NCBI GenBank assembly: GCA_016295355.1
Contig: JAEDLK010000017.1
Span: forward strand, 1 to 33,582
From: Clostridiaceae bacterium
GTDB lineage: Bacteria > Bacillota > Clostridia > Oscillospirales > Acutalibacteraceae
DNA length: 33,582 nucleotides
Direction: 5' to 3'
Numbering within the stretch: the first letter of the stretch is position 1; each line of letters starts with the position of its first letter. The notes under the pieces were generated by a model, which worked only from the letters and a program-made list of their open reading frames with translations, was not told where the DNA came from and made no database searches. Of this stretch, positions 1 through 6,283 are shown in pieces. Position numbers and translations under genes: made by a program.

Positions 1-105
1 AATGGATATAGAGCAAATTCAAAACAGTGCGTATTTGAATTTGCAAAAGCCGATATAATCGGCTTATCGAAACGCTTTTTAACGTTTTGATATTCTATAG
101 GCATT
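1..105. repeat. Multi-hairpin palindromic element, copy 1 (left end cut by window)
   Basis: Three consecutive hairpins sit inside a closing stem. The closing stem pairs 1-12 with 94-105, with two central mismatches. Hairpin 1 is an 11-bp perfect stem (13-23 with 34-44). Hairpin 2 is an 8-bp perfect stem with a 3-nt loop (47-54 with 58-65). Hairpin 3 is 10 bp with one G-T pair (65-74 with 83-92), sharing one base with hairpin 2. The order, spacing and several short blocks (AATTTGC after hairpin 1, TCGAAA at hairpin 3, CATTAT in the right arm) match the element at 30251-30386, so I treat the two as diverged copies. The outer part of the left arm would lie outside the window. No protein is encoded. 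It may be a MITE-like or REP-like element. Confidence 0.6.
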
Positions 106-367
106 ATTTCCATATTGGTTTTTAATTGGGGACTCTATCGACCATCATCAAACTGTTTTTACCTTGTTCGAATACTGCTGTCATAGCCTTCGTTCCTGTT
201 TTCCCGAAAGATTTGTTTTTTTGAAATATTTTTTGTCATATCACATCTTTACGAAAAAGACAAATCCTTTCCGTAGGAGATCCGCATCCGGCAATATATT
301 TTCCTTACTCTGCCGTCCGTTAATACGGCAGTCGAAAAGCGCCCGATCCATCCTAAACAGACAGCTA
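106..367. other. Intergenic stretch downstream of the PHP gene
   Basis: AT-rich, no convincing gene. A 7-bp hairpin (310-316 with 325-331, loop of 8) lies about 40 bases after the stop of the minus-strand PHP gene and might act as a weak transcript end, but no T run follows it. Short open frames here have no ribosome binding site and no recognisable protein character. Confidence 0.5.
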
Positions 368-1111
368 TCAGGCGCCATATTGTTCAAAGCCAAAAAGCAA
401 CTGCGACGCATCATGGCAGTCGGAGGAAAGCAAAAGTTCCTTTCCGCTGCGGCGAATCCGCCGTATGATTTCCTCATCGGGATAGGGAATAGTGCGATAG
501 CTGCGTGCCATGGCTCCGGTATTCAGTTCAAAAACCACCGGTTCCTGTAGCAGAACATCCAGCGCCTTGTGCACCTCGGCGCGGTATCGCGGATGCTGCG
601 TATCAAAAAGGGCGTTGTCCTCATTGAATTTAGTCATCAGGTCAAAATGACCGATCACATTACAGCGCGTGCGTCGATAGAGATCCGCCACCGTACGGTA
701 ATAGTCTTCTGCAAACGCATAGAAATCCCCACCATACCAACGGTTGACTGCTGCAATCTGCATCTCTCGCCTCTCGTCCACCGGCAAATAGTGATCCTCT
801 TTTTTTACATAATGAACCGAGCCGATGACATAGGAATAGGCATCTGTCAGTTGGTTGGAATAATAATCCTGCTCCACACCGAGGAAAATACGGATACTGC
901 CCCGATACTTCTTTTGAAGCGCACGCACCTCCTCCTGATAGGCCTTTGTTCCCTGTTGGGACATGCAGTAGCTCTCATCAAAGGGCGTATAGGAATGACC
1001 GGAAAAGCCAAGTTCCGGACAGCCGCGCCTCAGTGCCTCCTGTATCAGCTCCTCCGGCGTGTTCTTTCCGTCGCAGTAGCAGGTATGTGTATGATCATTG
1101 CAGCCGGTCAT
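368..1111 (-). CDS. PHP-domain phosphatase, HisJ (histidinol-phosphatase) family
   Basis: A 247-residue PHP-superfamily metallo-phosphoesterase. Metal-binding motifs visible in order are DHTHT near the N-terminus, GFSGHS, the GVEQDYY block, GSVHYV, GHFDL and SSDCHD near the C-terminus, which is the usual HisJ pattern. In HisJ the enzyme hydrolyses histidinol phosphate to histidinol in histidine synthesis. No other his gene is in the window, so the true substrate is uncertain. The ATG at 1109-1111 overlaps by one base (TGATG) the stop of a reading frame entering from upstream, so the gene was probably the downstream member of a translationally coupled operon that has since been broken. Family assignment is strong; substrate is inference. 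Confidence 0.85.
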   Translation of the reverse strand: MTGCNDHTHTCYCDGKNTPEELIQEALRRGCPELGFSGHSYTPFDESYCMSQQGTKAYQEEVRALQKKYRGSIRIFLGVEQDYYSNQLTDAYSYVIGSVHYVKKEDHYLPVDERREMQIAAVNRWYGGDFYAFAEDYYRTVADLYRRTRCNVIGHFDLMTKFNEDNALFDTQHPRYRAEVHKALDVLLQEPVVFELNTGAMARSYRTIPYPDEEIIRRIRRSGKELLLSSDCHDASQLLFGFEQYGA

Positions 1112-1203
1112 CAGGTCATCTTTTCCTGCTTAACTTTATGATCGATGATATGACGCGAAGCCAGTTCACGATAGACATTGATTTTTTCTGTTAATTTCTT
1201 CTT
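1111..1203 (-). pseudogene. 3' remnant of an unidentified gene truncated upstream of the PHP gene
   Basis: In the minus frame ending with TGA at 1111-1113 there are 30 protein-like codons (core EKINVYRELASRHIIDH) with no usable start, preceded by an in-frame stop at 1204-1206. The stop overlaps the ATG of the downstream PHP gene as TGATG, as expected for a real coupled gene. Immediately upstream the base composition changes to the AT-rich GRE block. I infer that the gene lost its 5' part when that block arrived or was rearranged. The original product is not recognised. Confidence 0.45.
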
Positions 1204-1378
1204 TTAGCCACGGTAATGAGTTTGCAACCTTTAAAAAATACAGTTGTTCTTATCCCCATACTGTCTACAAAGGAATTTCTTTCAATATTAAAAAGTAAAT
1301 CTGTATTCGACCGATAACACCTTCCTTTATAAGCTTTTGAATTTCCTCTCGTCCTTATCACATTTCCCAGAGTATAGG

Positions 1379-2332
1379 TCACATCAATCTACGTCCCATC
1401 GCTTTATCATCTTGTGTGAGGCCTATATTTGTGGCTTGCTTACCTACTTCATCAAATAACCGTGTAGAAAATTTTTTGCGCCCGAGATGATTCAGAAAAA
1501 TCAATTCCCCAAACATTTCATCGAGAAATTCAGGATCGGAATAATAATCAAGCAATAAAACATCATCGAATTTTTCTCTGACTGCATTCAAATTATCATA
1601 CAAAAACACCTTCAAAAAATCCTCACCAAAATAACTCCTAACCGCAGATGGGATGGGTGGAATCACAAGTACAGGCTCAAATCTATTTCTTTTACAATAG
1701 TCTATTCCCATTGCTAAAATTTCCGTTTTCTCCCTGAAGGCCTGCTTGTGGGCGGCTGATTGTGCTACATCCCTAAAGTCTACCAAATCAAATTGCTTTT
1801 TCCATGATTTAATAATTGGCAGGTCGTCCGAAAGTACTACGCCGGTTGCTCGATGCGTTTTCTGCGGTTTTATGCGCTTCAAAAACCTCATACATAATGG
1901 ATGGCGTAACATCAACGCTCGTTTTAGGGAATACCCATCAATATCCTTTGCAGGTAGTATTCCATAAAATCTGTCCGAATAGTCATCATCTAAGACATTA
2001 GCATTATTGCCAAAGGAAAATGGAGAAATGATGATAATAACCACTGCATTCTTTTTGATTTTGCTACTGAACCGTTTTAAGATGCGAAAACCGTACTTAA
2101 GACTTTGCGGTGCAGTGCAAAAATTATATCCGACCCTTGAGCAATAATCAAAAGATATACCCGCCATTCCCGGTCCGGAGCCTATACTGACGACTTCGAG
2201 GCCGTTTGGGATCTTCCCACGCAAATGCTCTACATTCTTTCGAGAAGAACGATATTCCTCCGAAAATCTATAGCATAACTCAATTGTTTCTATTATTATC
2301 AAAATAAAAATAAATATCAATGGTATTCCCAT
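1379..2332 (-). CDS. Membrane-anchored SGNH-hydrolase-like protein
   Basis: 317 residues. One hydrophobic segment occupies about residues 3-17, suggesting an N-terminal anchor or uncleaved signal. A block VVSIGSGPG (about residues 47-55) could be the SGNH block I with Ser52, and FLNHLGRKKF with His282 near the C-terminus resembles the terminal DxxH region of SGNH, DltD or DUF1574-like proteins, with Asn in place of the usual Asp. The start ATG at 2332 has AAGGGG eight bases upstream. It follows the SDR gene by 11 bases, so it is the third gene of the GRE operon. Its job is unknown; acyl or acetyl transfer or hydrolysis on a surface sugar is possible. The catalytic assignment is tentative. Confidence 0.6.
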   Translation of the reverse strand: MGIPLIFIFILIIIETIELCYRFSEEYRSSRKNVEHLRGKIPNGLEVVSIGSGPGMAGISFDYCSRVGYNFCTAPQSLKYGFRILKRFSSKIKKNAVVIIIISPFSFGNNANVLDDDYSDRFYGILPAKDIDGYSLKRALMLRHPLCMRFLKRIKPQKTHRATGVVLSDDLPIIKSWKKQFDLVDFRDVAQSAAHKQAFREKTEILAMGIDYCKRNRFEPVLVIPPIPSAVRSYFGEDFLKVFLYDNLNAVREKFDDVLLLDYYSDPEFLDEMFGELIFLNHLGRKKFSTRLFDEVGKQATNIGLTQDDKAMGRRLM

Positions 2333-2343
2333 ACTTATTCCCC

Positions 2344-3099
2344 TTACAATGTCGCAGCATTATCTCCACCATCAGCCACTACCGTATGGCCGCAAACAAT
2401 CTCTCCATAATCGCTCATCAGATAAAATGCCAACTCAGCAATTTCGTCAGGACGGATAAAGCGTTCTATTGCGTGACGTTCATATTTTTGATTGATATCT
2501 TTTGCATAGTTGGAAATCATCGGAGTAAAGGTGGCTCCAGGGGCTATTCCGTTTATAATAATTCCGTTGTGCCCGTATCTTTTCCCAAGTGCTCTAGTCC
2601 ATTTTATGACCGCCTGTTTTGATGCGCCGTAGCTACCTATTATATCCATGCAAGCGGCATTAGAGGCAATATTCAAAATATTGCCCCGTATTTTCTTGGA
2701 TAACATATAATCCACTTCGTTTCGCATAAGGAAAAATGCCGCTTTAAAGTTAATATCTGTAAGAGTATCCCACTCTTCAGGAGTTATATCCCAAGGCTCA
2801 TAGCCTCTGTCGGTGCATTGGCTTGTTCCTAATGCTGCCGCATTTACAAACCCGTTAAGACCACCAAGAATTTCTGCGGTCTCATGAAACAATATGATAT
2901 GCTCTTTTATATTTGTTATATCAAAAGCCTTGTAATATAAGCTTTCACTGTTTATTTCTCCTGCAGCATTTTTTAGCTTTTCTTCATTTCTACCAGTAAT
3001 CAAAACCTTTGCACCCGTGTCACAAAAGCGCTTTGCAATAGCTTTTCCTATGCCGCTTCCACCGCCAAAAACTATTATTTTATCGTTTCTAAGTTTCAT
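2344..3099 (-). CDS. Short-chain dehydrogenase/reductase (SDR), NAD(P)-dependent
   Basis: 251 residues, classical SDR length. Visible features are a glycine-rich nucleotide motif GGGSGIGK (residues 12-19; the usual TG is replaced by GG), Asn118, Ser146 in NIASNAA, and Tyr157/Lys161 in YGASK; the PGATFTP loop and the C-terminal VADGG block are also typical. The usual NAG motif reads NAAALG. An ATG start overlaps the end of the GRE gene by 4 bases (ATGA), so the two are translationally coupled. Family knowledge says it oxidises or reduces an alcohol/carbonyl using NAD(H) or NADP(H). Here it probably processes the carbonyl product, or supplies the alcohol substrate, of the adjacent radical enzyme. 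The substrate cannot be read from sequence. Confidence 0.88.
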   Translation of the reverse strand: MKLRNDKIIVFGGGSGIGKAIAKRFCDTGAKVLITGRNEEKLKNAAGEINSESLYYKAFDITNIKEHIILFHETAEILGGLNGFVNAAALGTSQCTDRGYEPWDITPEEWDTLTDINFKAAFFLMRNEVDYMLSKKIRGNILNIASNAACMDIIGSYGASKQAVIKWTRALGKRYGHNGIIINGIAPGATFTPMISNYAKDINQKYERHAIERFIRPDEIAELAFYLMSDYGEIVCGHTVVADGGDNAATL

Positions 3100-5216
3100 T
3101 TTTGTGTCGTCCTTTCTATAACATCATCCTGAATGCTTTTATTCAACTTTACAAAATAATCTGAAAAACCCGTAACTCGTACACGAAGGTTATTATATTT
3201 TTCAGGGTCTTTTTGAGCGGCAAGAAGGTCTGCCTTTGAAACATAGGTAAGCTGGAACTGCACACCGCCATTTTTGAAATATGTTTCAAACATATTAACC
3301 GTCTTTTCAAAATAGTCATCGTTTTTGATAAGCTGTTCATCAAGAAAAATATTCGTAACCGTACTGCCACATGAAATTCCGTACGGATCAAGCTTTGCTA
3401 TGGAACTTAAAAGTGCAGTTAATCCTTCTCTATCCTTGCCCTCGCTTTGACCGATACCGAATTTTATCAAATCACCGTCATAACGCCCGTCGGGAGTCGC
3501 TTTCGTTTTTTCGCCGAACCATTTGTGATGCTCGTTGTATCCCAGAAGGTCGCCTATAAGCCATTGATAACCGAATATGTTTTTCTTGTCCTTTAAGTGG
3601 TTATAAAAGCTTGTGTAAACCCTCCCGGCAACATAATTAGATATTTCATCATCGTTGCCGAAAAACTTCCCGGCTTTTAAAATCATTCTTCTTAATGCTT
3701 CATATTCCTTCCAATTTGATTGAACCGCACTAATAAGCTCGTTCATTGTGATGGCTTTACTGTCAAAAACAAATTGCTTTACCACTATAATCGAATCGAT
3801 TACATTTGTTATTCCCAAGAGCATAGGCGAAGCGATTACAACATCTCCGCCGCCTTGTGTAAGGCTTTTTGCATTTTCTATGCAATCGTTAAAAACCAGA
3901 CTTGATACATAGTTTATATCCTTTGCACGTGCAAGATTATATTTGTTGTCGTATTCAAAAATTTTATCAATATCAGAGAGCATTTCTTTTTCAAACAATT
4001 CGTAAAATTCGTCAAAGCTTTCGGTTTTTTTAATACTCTCGGATTTTTCGTGAAAAAGGGTTTCAACACATTTTACAAGGTTGCCCTTTGAATTGCTTCC
4101 TGTAATTGCTCCTAAAAATGCCGGCTCATTGCAGCCTACCGTAGTATAACCAACTGCTCGCTCATATGGAAAACCACAGATTTCGGTATAGCATTTAATA
4201 CGCTTTTCGTCATTTGTGAAAGCGATTCTTTTATATTTATCTTTTCTTTCACAGTCCATCATAAAGCGGAAAACTTCGTGAGGGGTTTTATTTGTCCACC
4301 TAAGAGTAATCTGGGGGCAGTATACGGGAAGCTCCATAAGGCTTTCAACAATAAGCCTTGAAGTCTCGTTAAAGCCGTCCTCACCGTTGGGCAGATATCC
4401 GCCTATGCAGAAGTGTGACTCTCCACCCCGTGTAAAATTCAAACCGTCTAAAGGTGTTTTTGCCTGAAGCATCAAAAACAGTTCCTGCAAATACTCCTTG
4501 GCTTGCTCCCTTGTTATAGTGCCGTTTTTAATGTCATTTTCATAGAAGGGTGTTAAATATCTGTCAAGGGTTCCCACGCTGTCGGGGTCAAGGCTGAAGC
4601 AAACATAAATCGAAAGCACCGCCTCATAAAAATTGCTCGGCCCAATTTTAGGAACATTCAAAAGCGCCCCTGATAATTTTTCCAAATTAGCCCTGTATTC
4701 CGCTTCTTGCACATTTTTTGAAAATTCAAGCACTTTAGCTGAACATTTTTCAGCCCACACAATCATAGCGTTTGCAACATTTCTAAGCCCCGTTAAAAAT
4801 TCAATTTCTTCCGCTTTACTATGGGTGGCAAGAGATTTTTCAATATCCCCGATTATTCCTAAAATACCCTTGCTTAAAACCTTGGCGTAGTCCGCCGTTG
4901 CGTGCTGCCATTCCATGGTGGAAAGATTATCCAAAGGCTTCAGATAAAATAAATTCATTATTTCTCCGGTGGCTTTATGCCCACTCCTGCCAAAGGCGTC
5001 ACCGACAACACTTCCGTCAAATCTGAAAAAACCCGTTAATGTTGAATATTTTGTGATTTTGGGTTCTTGATTTAATATGTATTCGCAAATTCTTTTTACC
5101 TGCATTTCGCTTTCGGATAAAAACAAATCTTCCCGATCATATTCCGTTATTTTGGTATGAGCATACATTTCGCCTTTAAGTGTCAATTCTGTAAGTTTAC
5201 CTATTCTTTCATTCAT
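3096..5216 (-). CDS. Glycyl radical enzyme of the pyruvate formate-lyase-like superfamily
   Basis: 706 residues from the preferred ATG at 5216, which has GAAGG about eight bases upstream; a GTG at 5237 would add seven residues. The thiyl-radical motif GCNEP (Cys362, Glu364) fits the GCxE pattern of GRE dehydratases, C-N lyases and C-S lyases. The C-terminal glycyl radical loop RVTGFSDYF carries Gly683. At 706 residues it is shorter than most characterised diol dehydratases, CutC or HypD (about 780-850). Such enzymes need a radical-SAM activase, and none is present in the window. The gene leads an operon with an SDR and an SGNH-like protein and faces a divergent AraC regulator. Radical enzyme class is strong; substrate is unknown. 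Confidence 0.88.
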   Translation of the reverse strand: MNERIGKLTELTLKGEMYAHTKITEYDREDLFLSESEMQVKRICEYILNQEPKITKYSTLTGFFRFDGSVVGDAFGRSGHKATGEIMNLFYLKPLDNLSTMEWQHATADYAKVLSKGILGIIGDIEKSLATHSKAEEIEFLTGLRNVANAMIVWAEKCSAKVLEFSKNVQEAEYRANLEKLSGALLNVPKIGPSNFYEAVLSIYVCFSLDPDSVGTLDRYLTPFYENDIKNGTITREQAKEYLQELFLMLQAKTPLDGLNFTRGGESHFCIGGYLPNGEDGFNETSRLIVESLMELPVYCPQITLRWTNKTPHEVFRFMMDCERKDKYKRIAFTNDEKRIKCYTEICGFPYERAVGYTTVGCNEPAFLGAITGSNSKGNLVKCVETLFHEKSESIKKTESFDEFYELFEKEMLSDIDKIFEYDNKYNLARAKDINYVSSLVFNDCIENAKSLTQGGGDVVIASPMLLGITNVIDSIIVVKQFVFDSKAITMNELISAVQSNWKEYEALRRMILKAGKFFGNDDEISNYVAGRVYTSFYNHLKDKKNIFGYQWLIGDLLGYNEHHKWFGEKTKATPDGRYDGDLIKFGIGQSEGKDREGLTALLSSIAKLDPYGISCGSTVTNIFLDEQLIKNDDYFEKTVNMFETYFKNGGVQFQLTYVSKADLLAAQKDPEKYNNLRVRVTGFSDYFVKLNKSIQDDVIERTTQK

Positions 5217-5269
5217 AGAAAAACCTTCTTCGCACAAAATTTTAATATCATTTTGTCTGCATGTTTTTA

Positions 5270-5307
5270 AAAAAGTAAATACACAAATGACCTTGTTTAC
5301 ACTTTTT
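5270..5307. promoter_or_regulatory. Imperfect palindrome between divergent GRE and araC genes (candidate operator)
   Basis: The arms AAAAAGTAAATACACAA and TTGTTTACACTTTTT are imperfect inverted copies separated by 6 bases. The site lies midway between the GRE start (5216) and the AraC start (5365) and overlaps the candidate -35 of the regulator gene. Location suggests a binding site for the AraC protein controlling both directions. This is inference from symmetry and position. Confidence 0.35.
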
Positions 5308-5315
5308 GATACAAT
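5287..5315 (+). promoter_or_regulatory. Candidate promoter of the GRE-cluster AraC gene
   Basis: ATGACC at 5287-5292, 17-base spacer, TACAAT at 5310-5315. This gives a leader of about 40 bases to the ATG at 5365. A second possibility, TTGATT-17-TAAAAT at 5320-5348, would leave almost no leader, so I prefer the first. Confidence 0.35.
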
Positions 5316-5364
5316 TTAATTGATTTATGCTTTGTTTAATGATAAAATAACGATGGGTGATGAT

Positions 5365-6150
5365 ATGAATAACAAATTTTCAATAACAGATATTAACCGT
5401 GTTGTACTGGTTGGAAAAAATGAATACACGGAAAAGATAATATCATTTTCAAATAACAATTACTGCCATAATGAACTTATCTATCATATCTCCGGTAAAG
5501 CAGTTGTTGTATTCAATGGTCAACATCTTGAAACCACTGAAGACACTATCCGATTTCTTCCGGCTGGCGAAATAAATGAATACACCGTTGAACGAATAGA
5601 ACGTGGAGAATGTATTGATATAGTTTTTGATACTAATATTTCAATAGCTGACGAAGCCTTTATTTTAAAAGTAAAACAAAGTGAAAAAATCAAAAACCTT
5701 TTTAAAAAAATTTTTGCGGTTTGGGTTGCAAAGGGAGACGGATATTACTTTGAATGTGTTTCTATCATCTATAAAATATTTGCAGAACTACAAAGGAATA
5801 ACTATATACCCGAAAAACAATTTCTTGCTATAAAACCCGCAATCGATTATATTAAAAAAAACTTTCTCAACAAAAAAATCACAACAGAAGAACTCGCCTC
5901 CTGCTGTAAAATCAGTTATCCGTATATAAAAAAATTGTTTGTTAAAAAATTTGGTATACCACCAATAAAATATAGCATACAACTTAAAATTAATTACGCC
6001 TGCGATCTTTTAAAATTAAATCTATACACCTTATCTCAAATCGCCGAAATATGTGGTTATAACAATCTATACTTCTTCAGTCGTCAATTCAAAGAGTATA
6101 TGGGTATCTCACCAACTGATTATATTAACAAGTATAAATCTTCAAAGTAA
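5365..6150 (+). CDS. AraC-family transcriptional regulator of the GRE cluster
   Basis: 261 residues from the ATG at 5365 (GGGTGATG just upstream); a TTG at 5320 or ATG at 5353 are alternatives. The N-terminal part resembles an AraC cupin ligand domain, including LIYHISGKAVVVFNGQ and FLPAGEINEY. The last ~90 residues form the double helix-turn-helix, with ITTEELASCCKISYPYIKKL as the first unit and LSQIAEICGYNNLYFFSRQF plus GISPTDYI as the second, a standard signature. It is transcribed divergently from the GRE operon, which is the usual arrangement for a local substrate-responsive activator. Like the operon it is strongly AT-rich (runs of AAA, ATA, AAT codons), unlike ppdK next door. Confidence 0.88.
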   Translation: MNNKFSITDINRVVLVGKNEYTEKIISFSNNNYCHNELIYHISGKAVVVFNGQHLETTEDTIRFLPAGEINEYTVERIERGECIDIVFDTNISIADEAFILKVKQSEKIKNLFKKIFAVWVAKGDGYYFECVSIIYKIFAELQRNNYIPEKQFLAIKPAIDYIKKNFLNKKITTEELASCCKISYPYIKKLFVKKFGIPPIKYSIQLKINYACDLLKLNLYTLSQIAEICGYNNLYFFSRQFKEYMGISPTDYINKYKSSK

Positions 6151-6163
6151 TGATTATACAGAA

Positions 6164-6196
6164 AAACACCCCGTGTCGATTGAACACGGGGTGTTT
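6164..6196. terminator. Bidirectional rho-independent terminator between araC and ppdK
   Basis: A 13-bp perfect stem (6164-6176 with 6184-6196, loop of 7) lies 13 bases after the araC stop. Read on the minus strand it is followed by TTC after the stem's closing TTT, giving a proper U tract about 90 bases past the ppdK stop. It can end both converging transcripts. Confidence 0.8.
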
Positions 6197-6283
6197 ATTG
6201 CTTAGTTAGTCTCTGTGTTTCAGCATAGTTTTGAGGTAATCAGATCTCCCGCGAACCCGCATAAATACCGACTTTTTAAAAGC

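Noticed and set aside
1191..1382. 63-codon minus frame starting GTG, overlapping the SGNH-like gene stop by 4 bases
   Set aside because: The coupling overlap is suggestive but the sequence has no recognisable family, the start is GTG, and it ends at the inferred broken junction; probably non-coding debris.
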